Positions 49,527 through 58,179 of a stretch of DNA of 64,000 nucleotides are shown one piece after another. Made by a program: the position numbers and the translations under genes. This stretch comes from JAUSKF01 sp964545345 (GTDB lineage: Bacteria > Patescibacteriota > Minisyncoccia > UBA6257 > WO2-44-18): NCBI GenBank assembly GCA_964545345.1, contig CAZJFE010000001.1, positions 1 through 64,000 on the forward strand, given 5' to 3'. Below the pieces are notes generated by a model that did not search any database, was not told the DNA's origin, and saw only the letters and a program-made list of their open reading frames with translations. Within the stretch, counting starts at the first letter, position 1, and each line of letters begins with the position of its first letter.

Positions 49527-50242
49527 TGTCTAATAATCCGAAAGTTTTAGCGATTATTCCAGCGAGAGGCGGTTCCAAATCCATTCCCCATAAAAATATT
49601 GTTTCGTTAGCGGGCAAACCACTTTTGAGTTATGCGGTTAATGCGATCAAAGCGAGCAAATCCGTGAATCGTCTGATCGTGGACACCGATGATCAGAAAA
49701 TCGCCGATGTGGCGAAAGTTTTGGGGGCGGAGGTTCCGTATTTACGACCGGCCGAGCTTGCCACCGACACCGCCGCCACGATGCCAGTACTGCGTAATTC
49801 GTTGGAATGGTTAGCGAAAAATGAAAATTATTTCCCGGATTATATACTGTTGGTTCAAGCCACTTCCCCGTTTATTAAAACCTCCGAAATTGAAGCCGCG
49901 ATTGATCTGATAAAAAAGAATTCCGAAGCCGACTCTGTTACCAGTGTTATTGAGGTGCCAAACAATTTTCATCCGATTAACTCCCGACTGATCACCGATG
50001 ATGGCTGGTTGCAATTCGTGGATTCGGTTGAGCGGGCGAAATATAACCAGCGGCAGTCCAAGCCGAAGCGATACGCGATCGGTAATCTCTGGGTCTTTAC
50101 GCCCGAAGTGATACAAAAAAAAGATATTCCGATCGGTGATCACTGCTTGCCACTGATTATTAAGCCGATGAGCGCTTTTGACATTGATACTCCGGAGGAC
50201 CTAGAGGTCGCCGAAGCGCTTTTACCAATCGCTTTACGATGA
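49526..50242 (+). CDS. CMP-sugar synthetase (acylneuraminate cytidylyltransferase family)
   Basis: 238 residues. IIPARGGSKSIPHKNI is the CTP-binding signature; LVQATSPFIKTSEIEAAI and FDIDTPEDLEVAEALL complete the family. It activates a nulosonic acid (sialic, legionaminic or related) as CMP-sugar. Together with the NeuC-like enzyme it implies such a sugar, though no NeuB is seen here. The ATG at 49526 overlaps the preceding stop. Its last bases overlap the next gene. Confidence 0.9.
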   Translation: MSNNPKVLAIIPARGGSKSIPHKNIVSLAGKPLLSYAVNAIKASKSVNRLIVDTDDQKIADVAKVLGAEVPYLRPAELATDTAATMPVLRNSLEWLAKNENYFPDYILLVQATSPFIKTSEIEAAIDLIKKNSEADSVTSVIEVPNNFHPINSRLITDDGWLQFVDSVERAKYNQRQSKPKRYAIGNLWVFTPEVIQKKDIPIGDHCLPLIIKPMSAFDIDTPEDLEVAEALLPIALR

Positions 50243-51594
50243 GGACTATTTTTTTAACTGCTTTCACTAATTTTGTTGTCCGAAATATTTTGGACACGGA
50301 AGTTCTGGGCATTTTGAAGTCCGATCCGAATTTGAGGATTGTTATTTTAGCCCCTGATGAGGAAAGAGATTATTTGGCCAAGCATTTTTCTTCCAACAAT
50401 GTATTAGTTGAGGGGGTCAGGATGTTGCCGGTTGGCACCACGAAAGCTCTGATTAGTTTTATCTGTCGGTCTCTAGTTAAGACTTATACCACCGAGATGT
50501 TCGCCAAACTGCGCTATAGCCGTCTGGAGTATTTTTGGTACTATTTTCTCGTTAACGTATTAGCTGGGCGAGTTTGGTTCATGAAGTTCATGCGTTTTCT
50601 AGACAATCTTCTGCTCACTAAGGATCGTTTTGCTACTTATTTTGAAAAATATCAGCCATCGTTAGTTTTTTCTACCGACATCACCGATCGGAGCACCGGG
50701 GAGAGTGATATTGATCTGATTCGTGAGGCGAAGCATCGGGGTGTTCCGGTTGTTGGTATGGTACGTTCCTGGGATAATCTTACTTCCAGGGGGATTATTC
50801 GGCAGGTCCCGGACAAAATAATTCTGCATAATGAAATTTTGAAGAATGAGTGTGTGAAATATCACGGTATAACGCCGGAGAAGATTATTGTCACGGGTAT
50901 ACCCCATTACGACAACTACCTGAAAGTTAAAAAACTTTCTAGGGAAGAATTTTACCGACCCCTTGGCCTCGATCCTAATAAAAAGACTGTATTTTTTGTA
51001 GTGACGGCCGATGGCTTCCTGGAAAAGCAGTTTGGCGGCCGCAAGCCGACTATTAATCGGCATATTTTGGAGCAATTAACCAAATTAAATTCGGACAAAT
51101 ATCAAATTCTAGTTCGCTTCCCCTTAATCGGAACGGTTGATCTTGGAGATTTCAAAACACCGGCTAATATGGTTTTTGATCATCCGGGGAAACTGTTTGG
51201 CAAGGGAGAGTTGGATCGTGACTCGGATTACCACCTGATTAATTCTTTGTATCACTGCGACGTTGGTATTCCTGGTCCCTCAACCATTGCGGCCGACACT
51301 CTAATTTTTGATAAACCACTAATAGTGGTCGGTTTTGATAAAGAAAAAGATTTGCCCATGGAGGCGAGTATGAGAAAGTTTCTAGCTTTGGAGCATCTTC
51401 GGCCGCTTACCGATCTTGGCGCGGCTAGGATCGCCAATGACGAATCGGAGTTGGCCGATCTGCTGAATAAGTATTTAGAAAATCCTAAGTCCGACGCGGA
51501 AAATCGCCAAAAGGCGATTGAGGCAATTTGCTGGAGATTAGATGGCCAGGCGAGTGAACGAGTGGCGCAGTCTATTTTGTCGGGGTTGCGCTAG
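50239..51594 (+). CDS. GT-B-like surface-glycan protein, paralogue 1
   Basis: 451 residues. It is a clear paralogue of the gene at 56641: both start MRTI(F/L), both carry a VGM(V/I)RSWDN(L/V)T motif, a DP/LDPNKK segment, and a C-terminal IFDKP(L/V)I(V/M)(V/I)GFD loop. The two-domain layout resembles GT-B enzymes of capsule or teichoic-acid synthesis, but I cannot name the reaction. It overlaps the CMP-sugar synthetase gene by 4 bases and the convergent methyltransferase gene by 23 bases. Confidence 0.75.
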   Translation: MRTIFLTAFTNFVVRNILDTEVLGILKSDPNLRIVILAPDEERDYLAKHFSSNNVLVEGVRMLPVGTTKALISFICRSLVKTYTTEMFAKLRYSRLEYFWYYFLVNVLAGRVWFMKFMRFLDNLLLTKDRFATYFEKYQPSLVFSTDITDRSTGESDIDLIREAKHRGVPVVGMVRSWDNLTSRGIIRQVPDKIILHNEILKNECVKYHGITPEKIIVTGIPHYDNYLKVKKLSREEFYRPLGLDPNKKTVFFVVTADGFLEKQFGGRKPTINRHILEQLTKLNSDKYQILVRFPLIGTVDLGDFKTPANMVFDHPGKLFGKGELDRDSDYHLINSLYHCDVGIPGPSTIAADTLIFDKPLIVVGFDKEKDLPMEASMRKFLALEHLRPLTDLGAARIANDESELADLLNKYLENPKSDAENRQKAIEAICWRLDGQASERVAQSILSGLR

Positions 51595-52336
51595 GATCTT
51601 TTTGAATCACGTAGCAGACGTTGTAGGCCCAGCGGTATTTCAATAATTGTTCCAGTTTTGGAAATCTTTTTGCAATCCGGAACACTATCTCCCGCAGTTT
51701 TCCTTTCCAGCCGCGGAAAACTTTCGGGGTAACCAAGTACTCTATTCCTAGAACTTTAAATCCGCGGAAAATAGTTTTTTCCAAAATTCCTTTTGGCAAG
51801 AGAGCGATGTGATTATTTTCCGGACGATAGCTGGCGAAATATCCTTTGCGCATTAAGAAATCTACGCTTGGTCGGGATAAAACGTGGGGCGTGGTAAATA
51901 GGAAGATGCCGCCGGGCTTCAGAACTCGGTTTACTTCTCGAGACGCGTAAAAAGGGTTTTCTAAATGAGGAATTACGCACCAGGCGGTTACCGCGTCAAA
52001 GGTATTATCGGCCCAAGGAAGTTTTTCAGTGCTTAACTCGGCTAACTTATATTCTTTCACTAGCGGCCTAACCTCAGCCGGGAGATATTCTAAAATGTCG
52101 TGCGCGTACAGGTTTTTGAAGCCCGCGTTATCTAGTTGCTGTAGAAACAGCCCGCTGGCAGTGCCCAGATCCAAAACCTTAGCTTCTTCTTTTTTCCACC
52201 CGAGGTCCTTAGCGTAAGAGTTTAGAACATCAATTCCAAAGTTGTAGCGGACGTTTTTACCGGCGCAATTTTTCAACTTTCCCGCCACTTCGTCTTTGTG
52301 ACTGCCCCGCAACTCCTCGGTTGTAAAATATTTCAT
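51572..52336 (-). CDS. SAM-dependent methyltransferase (class I), paralogue 1
   Basis: 254 residues. VLDLGTASGLFLQQLDNAG (SAM site), FDAVTAWCVIPHLENPF and LKPGGIFLFTTP are standard class I motifs. It resembles the protein at 54487, which shares the order GFKNLYAHDI/GYQHLYGCDI. It probably methylates a sugar or glycan. The ATG lies at the inner end of element B (GGG then ATG), the mirror image of the gene beside element A. Confidence 0.87.
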   Translation of the reverse strand: MKYFTTEELRGSHKDEVAGKLKNCAGKNVRYNFGIDVLNSYAKDLGWKKEEAKVLDLGTASGLFLQQLDNAGFKNLYAHDILEYLPAEVRPLVKEYKLAELSTEKLPWADNTFDAVTAWCVIPHLENPFYASREVNRVLKPGGIFLFTTPHVLSRPSVDFLMRKGYFASYRPENNHIALLPKGILEKTIFRGFKVLGIEYLVTPKVFRGWKGKLREIVFRIAKRFPKLEQLLKYRWAYNVCYVIQKDPSATPTK

Positions 52337-52445
52337 CCCGTTAGAAATATTGACCAGACAACGATTTTATAAAATAGATTTGTTTCATATCATTATATTA
52401 CCCTTTAGTCCTCCTGACTCTGTTGAGTAGAATTTCTAACGGGAT
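52335..52445 (-). mobile_element. ATCCCGTTAGAAAT element, copy B (inverted relative to A)
   Basis: Terminal inverted repeats 52335-52348 and 52432-52445. On the minus strand it reads like copy A: about 28 identical bases at the far end, a near-identical run ending in TTTCTAACGGGATGAAA at the gene end, and a different interior. Confidence 0.8.
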
Positions 52446-52492
52446 TTCATTGTAATTTAGACAAAAATAAGTTTAACTGAAAATTAATCAAA

Positions 52493-53701
52493 ATGAAAGA
52501 TAAAATCCTCTCAAATCTGCTTAAAAACGAGCTTCAAAGGCAGAAAGACACGCTTAATCTTATCCCATCAGAAAACTATGTTTCTTCGGATATTTTATCA
52601 ATTTTAGGCTCCCCATTAACGAACAAATACTCCGAGGGTTATCCGGGTAAACGCTATTATCCGGGAAACCAGTTTTATGATGAAATTGAGAGGTTGGCGC
52701 AAAACCGGGCTTTGAAATTTTTTGGTCTCAAGCCAACCGAATGGCGGGCTAACGTCCAACCCTATTCCGGTTCTCCGGCGAATCTGGCCATCTATTCTGC
52801 TTTGTTGGAAAAAGATGATGTTATTTTGAGTCTCCGCTTGGACGCGGGCGGTCATTTGAGTCACGGCCACAAAGTTAGCGCCTCGGGGAAATTTTTCAAA
52901 GTGGTTCATTATGGGGTGGGCGATGATGGCTTAGTTGATTATGAGCGCTTGGCGGAACTTGCCAGAGAAAGCAACGCTAAAATTATCGTTTCTGGTTTTA
53001 CCGCCTATCCTCGGAAGGTAGATTTTTCAAAAATAGGGAAAATCGCGACTTCTGTGGGCGCCTATCATTTGGCCGACATTTCTCATATTGCCGGTCTAGT
53101 TGGGGCTGGTCTTCATCCATCACCTTTCGCGCACAGCGATGTGGTAATGACTACTACCCACAAGACTTTACGTGGCCCCCGCGGAGCGGTCATTTTTTCT
53201 CGCTCAGAGTTAGCCGATCGTATTGATCGGGCGGTATTTCCGGGAATGCAGGGTGGGCCGCACAACAATGTGATCGCGGCCAAAGCGTTGATGTTTTTTG
53301 AGGATTCCACTTCTGCTTTCAAAAAATATCAGCAGCAGATTGTAAAAAACGCGACTGTATTAGCCAAAGGATTAACCGGTAAGGGTTTTGATCTGTTGAC
53401 CGGCGGAACGGACACCCATCTGATGCTTATTAATTTAAAGCCGGTGGGTCTAACCGGAATGGAGGCGGAAAAGATTTTGGAAAAAAATAATATAAACGCG
53501 AACCGTAATTCCTTACCCGGTGATCCGTCGCCGTTCAACCCAACCGGTATCCGCATCGGCATTCCGGCGGCTACTACCCGGGGGATGAAGGAAAAAGAGA
53601 TGGCTAAAGTTGCCGAGTTGATTCATCGGGCGCTGGTTAAAAAAGAGAATGTTTTGAAAGAAGTCGTGGCCCTTTGCAAAAAATTTCCTCTGCCTTACTA
53701 A
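52493..53701 (+). CDS. glyA: serine hydroxymethyltransferase
   Basis: 402 residues. Converts serine and THF to glycine and methylene-THF using PLP. Seen: LNLIPSENYVS, NKYSEGYPGKRYYPG, the PLP-lysine segment VMTTTHKTLRGPRG, and GGTDTHLMLINL. No missing residue. It stands 3 bases upstream of the intact folD copy, forming a one-carbon pair inside the glycan region. Confidence 0.97.
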   Translation: MKDKILSNLLKNELQRQKDTLNLIPSENYVSSDILSILGSPLTNKYSEGYPGKRYYPGNQFYDEIERLAQNRALKFFGLKPTEWRANVQPYSGSPANLAIYSALLEKDDVILSLRLDAGGHLSHGHKVSASGKFFKVVHYGVGDDGLVDYERLAELARESNAKIIVSGFTAYPRKVDFSKIGKIATSVGAYHLADISHIAGLVGAGLHPSPFAHSDVVMTTTHKTLRGPRGAVIFSRSELADRIDRAVFPGMQGGPHNNVIAAKALMFFEDSTSAFKKYQQQIVKNATVLAKGLTGKGFDLLTGGTDTHLMLINLKPVGLTGMEAEKILEKNNINANRNSLPGDPSPFNPTGIRIGIPAATTRGMKEKEMAKVAELIHRALVKKENVLKEVVALCKKFPLPY

Positions 53702-53704
53702 CTT

Positions 53705-54487
53705 ATGGTTATTGATGGGAAAAAAATAGCTGGGCAAATTATCGCCGAGCTGAAGAAGCAGTTGGCGCCGCAAAAAGAGCTGGCGGCGATTTTAGTTGGC
53801 GAAAACCCCGCCTCGGCTAGTTTTTTGCGGCAAAAGGAAAAGATCGCGAAAGATTTGGGAGTTAATTTTCAGCTCCACAATTTGAGAGCCGACTTATCCC
53901 AAGGTGAACTGATTGTTGAGTTGGGTAAGTTGATTTCCAGTGATCAGGTCGGCGGATTCATTTTGCAATTGCCTTTGCCGGAAAAATACGACCGTGACGA
54001 GGTTTTGGCAGCTTTGCCCTCAGAAAAAGATGTTGACGCGCTCACCGGCAGAGGAAAAGCGGTGCCGCCGGCAGTTTTAGCGGTGCAAGATGTTTTAAAA
54101 GAAGTTCGTTTTTCTTTAGCCGACAAAGTGGTTGGGGTTGTGGGCCGGGGTTTACTGGTTGGTCGACCAATTGCCGAGTGGCTTAGCGGTCAATGCCGGG
54201 AAGTAATCATTTTTCACACCAAAACCGATTTGAGTCGGATTGCCGATTGCGATCTGGTGATTTCCGGAGCCGGCAAGGCCGGTTTAATTAAACCGGATAT
54301 GCTCAAGCCAGGCGCTGGATTGATTGATTTCGGTTTTGACATGGTTGACGGCAAAGTTCGCGGCGATTTTGATCCAGCGTCGTTAGTCGTTAGTCGTTCG
54401 TCAGTCAGTTTTTACACTCCCACCCCAGGCGGCACCGGGCCTATTCTGGTTGCCGAATTGTTCAAAAATTTCTATACTCTTAACTAA
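53705..54487 (+). CDS. folD: methylene-THF dehydrogenase/cyclohydrolase FolD
   Basis: 260 residues. It interconverts methylene-, methenyl- and formyl-THF with NADP. Active-site helix PASASFLRQKEKIAKDLG keeps the catalytic Lys (Tyr is Phe); GGFILQLPLPEKYD, EKDVDAL, VVGRGLLVGRPIAEWL and PTPGGTGPILVA follow. A period-7 repeat at 54379-54410 inserts SLVVSRSSVS just before the PTPGGTGP loop. It follows glyA and its stop overlaps the next start (TAATG). Confidence 0.95.
   Translation: MVIDGKKIAGQIIAELKKQLAPQKELAAILVGENPASASFLRQKEKIAKDLGVNFQLHNLRADLSQGELIVELGKLISSDQVGGFILQLPLPEKYDRDEVLAALPSEKDVDALTGRGKAVPPAVLAVQDVLKEVRFSLADKVVGVVGRGLLVGRPIAEWLSGQCREVIIFHTKTDLSRIADCDLVISGAGKAGLIKPDMLKPGAGLIDFGFDMVDGKVRGDFDPASLVVSRSSVSFYTPTPGGTGPILVAELFKNFYTLN
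54379..54410. repeat. period-7 repeat inside folD
   Basis: Units GTTAGTC, GTTAGTC, GTTCGTC, AGTCAGT in tandem, in frame, encoding SLVVSRSSVS. Confidence 0.9.
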
Positions 54488-55176
54488 TGGAGTATCTTAC
54501 GCCCGAGGAAATTAAGGCCAATAAAGAGGGCCTACAGGGCAAGTTTAAGCTTAAAACGACTCAACACCCAGGGACTATTAAGGGGCGTTGCAGGGGCATC
54601 TTTCTTGACGCTGTCGGTGATAAGAATACGAAGATTTTGGATTTCGGGGTTGGTTCCGGGGCGTTCCTTAAGTCAATCCAAGAAAGTGGTTATCAGCATC
54701 TCTATGGTTGTGACATTGATGACTATCTCGCTCCGGAAGTGAAGCCGCTGATAAAAGAATTTAAAACTTTTGACGCTAGCTTTGGAAAATTTCCTTGGCC
54801 GGACCAATCTTTTGATGTTGTAACCGCTTGGGAGGTTTTTGAGCACTTAGAGAATCCGCATCAGGCGCTTCGGGAGGTGGATAGAATCCTAAAACCGAAA
54901 GGATTACTGGTGATGTCCCTGCCGAATATTTTTCATATTATTTCCCGGTTAATTTTCCTGAAGCGCGGTCTTTTCCCGCGCTGGAACGAAACCAACAATC
55001 ATATTTCCATGTTCCCGCACGGAATTTTTGAAAAAACTTTCCTGAAGTACTTCAATTTGGAGAAAGAAGGATATGTTTTTTCTAAAATCAATCTCCCTCT
55101 TTTGAGTTCTATCAAATGGTTGCCTGAAAACCAGTGGTTTGGTAATTGGGTGTACTACGTTCTTAGAAAAAAGTAA
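54487..55176 (+). CDS. SAM-dependent methyltransferase (class I), paralogue 2
   Basis: 229 residues. ILDFGVGSGAFLKSIQESG (SAM loop), FDVVTAWEVFEHLENPH and LKPKGLLVMSLPN. It belongs with the protein at 51572 and shares its C-terminal length and HISMFPHGIFEKTF-type segment. One-base overlaps link it to folD and to the next glycosyltransferase, so methyl donor supply and glycan methylation may be co-expressed. Confidence 0.88.
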   Translation: MEYLTPEEIKANKEGLQGKFKLKTTQHPGTIKGRCRGIFLDAVGDKNTKILDFGVGSGAFLKSIQESGYQHLYGCDIDDYLAPEVKPLIKEFKTFDASFGKFPWPDQSFDVVTAWEVFEHLENPHQALREVDRILKPKGLLVMSLPNIFHIISRLIFLKRGLFPRWNETNNHISMFPHGIFEKTFLKYFNLEKEGYVFSKINLPLLSSIKWLPENQWFGNWVYYVLRKK

Positions 55177-56219
55177 TGAAGATATTTTTTCTCAATCACG
55201 ATCTAAGCCCATACACCGGCGCTGGGCGATTTTTTATTTTTCTAACCTCAACCCTGAAACATTTGCTTCCCGACCTTTCTATTAAGGTCGCCACTTCAGA
55301 AGATTTGATTTCTATAAACAAAATAAAATTGCTTTGGAATACTCCGAAGATTTTGAGCATAGCCAAAGGTTCCGACCTGATTCATGCGTTGGACGGCTGG
55401 CCATATGGTTTTTTGGCGGCGATCTGCGCCCGGTTATTGCGTAAGAGATTGATAATCACGGCAGTCGGGACCGGTGGCGTGAAGCCGTTGTATAACTTCT
55501 GGCAGCGCCCTTTGTTGAAATGGGCCTACCGACGAGCTGATAGATTAGTAGCTGTGAGCCGCCACACGCGGGACGAAATCTTTAAAGTGATTCCAGGTTT
55601 GAATATTGAGGTGATTAACCACGGAGTGGATGCAACCAAGTTCAACTCGTTAGTTGCAAGTGGTGAGTCGTTAGTTCCTCGTCCTTATATTTTAAGTGTT
55701 GGCGCTTGGAAGCGGCGTAAGGGCTTTGAGTATTCAATCGCCGCATTTGATTTGCTGAAACAGCAGCGTCCAAATCTTAGATACGTTATTTTATGCAATC
55801 CCCCGGCCGGGATTAAGGAAAGATATCCTCAAGTTTCATTCGTCGGCGGATTTTCGGAGAGCGCCTTGGCCGCCTTATACAAAAATGCCGAGCTATTCAT
55901 TTTATTGCCTCAAGATGATAATAAAGATATAGAAGGATTTGGCCTTATTTACCTTGAAGCCGCCGCCGCTGGGCTACCGGTGATCGGGGCGAAGAGTACC
56001 AGCGCCGAGGATGCGGTTTTGAATGGCAAGAACGGAATCTTAGTAGACGGTCAGAATCCACGGGAGGCCGTCGCGGCGATGGAGAAGATATTGAGCAATT
56101 CAGAGTTGCGGACTCAGATGAGTAGGGAATCTGTAGAGTTTGCGAAAACTATGACTTGGGAAAAAGCCGCGCAAGCATATTCCAACATATACCATGAACT
56201 TCAAAGTAGAAACTCTTAA
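55176..56219 (+). CDS. glycosyltransferase family 4
   Basis: 347 residues. Start MKIFFLNHDLSPYTGAGRFF, donor motif GFGLIYLEAAAAGLPVIG. A period-7 repeat (55644-55680) inserts NSLVASGESLVPRP at the linker between the two Rossmann domains. It overlaps the acetyltransferase gene by 26 bases. Confidence 0.9.
   Translation: MKIFFLNHDLSPYTGAGRFFIFLTSTLKHLLPDLSIKVATSEDLISINKIKLLWNTPKILSIAKGSDLIHALDGWPYGFLAAICARLLRKRLIITAVGTGGVKPLYNFWQRPLLKWAYRRADRLVAVSRHTRDEIFKVIPGLNIEVINHGVDATKFNSLVASGESLVPRPYILSVGAWKRRKGFEYSIAAFDLLKQQRPNLRYVILCNPPAGIKERYPQVSFVGGFSESALAALYKNAELFILLPQDDNKDIEGFGLIYLEAAAAGLPVIGAKSTSAEDAVLNGKNGILVDGQNPREAVAAMEKILSNSELRTQMSRESVEFAKTMTWEKAAQAYSNIYHELQSRNS
55644..55680. repeat. period-7 repeat inside a glycosyltransferase gene
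   Basis: Units TCGTTAG, TTGCAAG, TGGTGAG, TCGTTAG in tandem, in frame, encoding SLVASGESLV. Confidence 0.8.
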
Positions 56220-56640
56220 AAAGGCAGACAAAAAATCTTTAGCGGAGATGAATAATCTTACCGCTCAATTGAGTTTATCAGCGACCGCGCCTAAGCCGAT
56301 GACTTTGGTGGAATTGAAACAGATGCTGGCGCAGAAAGATTTTTACCAACTGGTAATCCGCAGTAAGGGAGTGATCGTTGCCGGACTGAATGTCTATATG
56401 ACCCGCATCCCGACGGGGCTGATTGCTGAAGCGGAGGACTTGGTAGTAGATGAGCCATACCGAATGTGGGGGTTGGGCAGAATTTTAATGGAGAAAGCGA
56501 TTGAGTTCGCAAAAAAGCACAAAGCCAAGCACATCAGTCACCGTACTAATCCGAAACGGCTGGATGCCAATAAGTTGTACCGGGCAATGGGTTTCAAGCA
56601 GATGGAAACCAATTTTTATCGGATCAATCTAAACTACTAA
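56194..56640 (+). CDS. GNAT-family N-acetyltransferase
   Basis: 148 residues. The beta-strand and acetyl-CoA loop AEAEDLVVDEPYRMWGLGRILMEKAIEFAKKHK (quoted in two parts: EDLVVDEPYRMWGLGR and ILMEKAIEFAKK) and the C-terminal ANKLYRAMGFKQMET are GNAT hallmarks. It could acetylate a sugar amine in the glycan; the substrate is not evident. Overlaps the upstream gene; its stop is directly followed by the next start. Confidence 0.88.
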   Translation: MNFKVETLKKADKKSLAEMNNLTAQLSLSATAPKPMTLVELKQMLAQKDFYQLVIRSKGVIVAGLNVYMTRIPTGLIAEAEDLVVDEPYRMWGLGRILMEKAIEFAKKHKAKHISHRTNPKRLDANKLYRAMGFKQMETNFYRINLNY

Positions 56641-57981
56641 ATGCGTACGATATTAATTTCCAGCTTCAACCCCTTTATCTCCCGCAATCTCTTCTGCGGG
56701 GATTTTTTGACCGGTTTGAAATCTACTCCGGACGCTAAAGTTATTTTGATAGTTCCGGATTATAAGAAATATTTTTTTGAGAAAAATTTTGGGGGTGGCA
56801 ATGTCTCCATTGAGGGAGTATTAGTTGCCTCTCCCAGCAGACGAGAAGTGCTTTTTAAGTATTTGGCGAGTTCATTAGTTTGGACCCGAACCATCTTTAT
56901 TCATAAACGGGAGAAGTTAGCCAAGGATGGAAAGATTTTAAGATTTTTATCGGCCCTATTTTTAATGGCCATTGGCGGTTTGCGAATACCGAGAATGATT
57001 TGCCGGGCCGTGGATTACCGGTTAGATAAACTGGAAAAGTTCCGGATGCTTATTGATAAGTATTCCCCGTCTCTAGTTTTCGCGACCGATGTTTTCAATG
57101 ATGATGACGTTCGTTTATTGCACGCCGCTAGGCGCGCCAAGATTCAAACAGTTGGAATGATTCGCTCCTGGGACAATGTCACCACCAAAGGACTTTTTAG
57201 AGCTAAGCCGGATAAGTTGGTAGTCCATAACGAAATTATCAAAAAAGAAGCAACCGGTTATTGCGGTATGGGCGCGAAGGATGTTTCGGTCGTCGGCCTG
57301 CCCCAATTTGATGTGTATTTTAAAGGCGGGCATCAACCGCGAGAAGAGTTTTTCAAAAAAATCGGCTTGGATCCGAATAAAAAACTAATCATGTTCGCGC
57401 CTTTCGGGAATCGGTTTTGGGATTTGGATTGGCAGATTTTGGAGATCCTAAAAAAGACCGGTTATCAGATACTAGCGCGGATGACACCGCAGGATTTAGT
57501 GGATTTATCCAAATTTCAGCTAGCTCCGAATGTTTATATTGATTGGCCCGGTCAGCGATTTCACGAAAATAAAGCTCGGGATGCCGAGTTGGGCCAGGAA
57601 GATTTACAATGGCTTTCCGACTCGCTCTATTATTCTGATCTGGTAGTTACTTGCGGGGCGACGCTGGGAATGGACGCGGCGGTTTTTGATAAGCCGGTAA
57701 TCATGATTGGGTTTGATGGTCGGGAGAAGCGGTCGTATATCAGGAGTGTGGACCGATTTTTGAAATTCAATCATCCACAAATTGTTTATCGGACCGGTGG
57801 ATTCAAGGTAGCCCGAAGTGAAGACGAACTTCATAAAATGATGGACGAATATCTAAAAAATCCGGCCTTGGGTTGGGAAAATCGTCAAAAAATGATCCAG
57901 GAATTTTGTGTTTACTTAGACGGCAAGTGTGGAGAGCGCCTCGGACGTTTCATCTTATCTCAACTGAAACGAGAGAATTAA
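56641..57981 (+). CDS. GT-B-like surface-glycan protein, paralogue 2
   Basis: 446 residues, paralogous to the protein at 50239 (shared MRTI start, VGMIRSWDNVTTKGLFR, IGLDPNKK, and VFDKPVIMIGFDG). The C-terminal Gly-Ala-Thr-Leu-Gly loop in VTCGATLGMD is where nucleotide-diphosphate groups bind in GT-B proteins. The exact reaction is unknown. It starts right after the acetyltransferase stop. Confidence 0.75.
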   Translation: MRTILISSFNPFISRNLFCGDFLTGLKSTPDAKVILIVPDYKKYFFEKNFGGGNVSIEGVLVASPSRREVLFKYLASSLVWTRTIFIHKREKLAKDGKILRFLSALFLMAIGGLRIPRMICRAVDYRLDKLEKFRMLIDKYSPSLVFATDVFNDDDVRLLHAARRAKIQTVGMIRSWDNVTTKGLFRAKPDKLVVHNEIIKKEATGYCGMGAKDVSVVGLPQFDVYFKGGHQPREEFFKKIGLDPNKKLIMFAPFGNRFWDLDWQILEILKKTGYQILARMTPQDLVDLSKFQLAPNVYIDWPGQRFHENKARDAELGQEDLQWLSDSLYYSDLVVTCGATLGMDAAVFDKPVIMIGFDGREKRSYIRSVDRFLKFNHPQIVYRTGGFKVARSEDELHKMMDEYLKNPALGWENRQKMIQEFCVYLDGKCGERLGRFILSQLKREN

Positions 57982-58016
57982 CCTTCAAGGAACATCTCAG
58001 TTTTCCCAAAGCGGAG

Positions 58017-58134
58017 GCCACACTACTTTTGGGGGGTTGTCGGAGCGAAGCTAGCTTGGTTTCTGAATAGCTGAGCGAGACAGAGGGAGCCGGCTCGCCG
58101 GAAGCCGGCTACCCGTCCCCCAGAAGTAGTGTGG
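58017..58134. repeat. 118-base palindromic element between convergent genes
   Basis: 20-base arms GCCACACTACTTTTGGGGGG (58017) and its near-complement ending at 58134 enclose a GAGCCGGC/GCCGGCT hairpin. It fills the gap between two gene ends and may be a terminator-like or mobile palindrome. Confidence 0.65.
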
Positions 58135-58179
58135 CTGAAGCGGGTTATTTTGTTTCCGCGAAGGTTAGTTACCGAGTCC

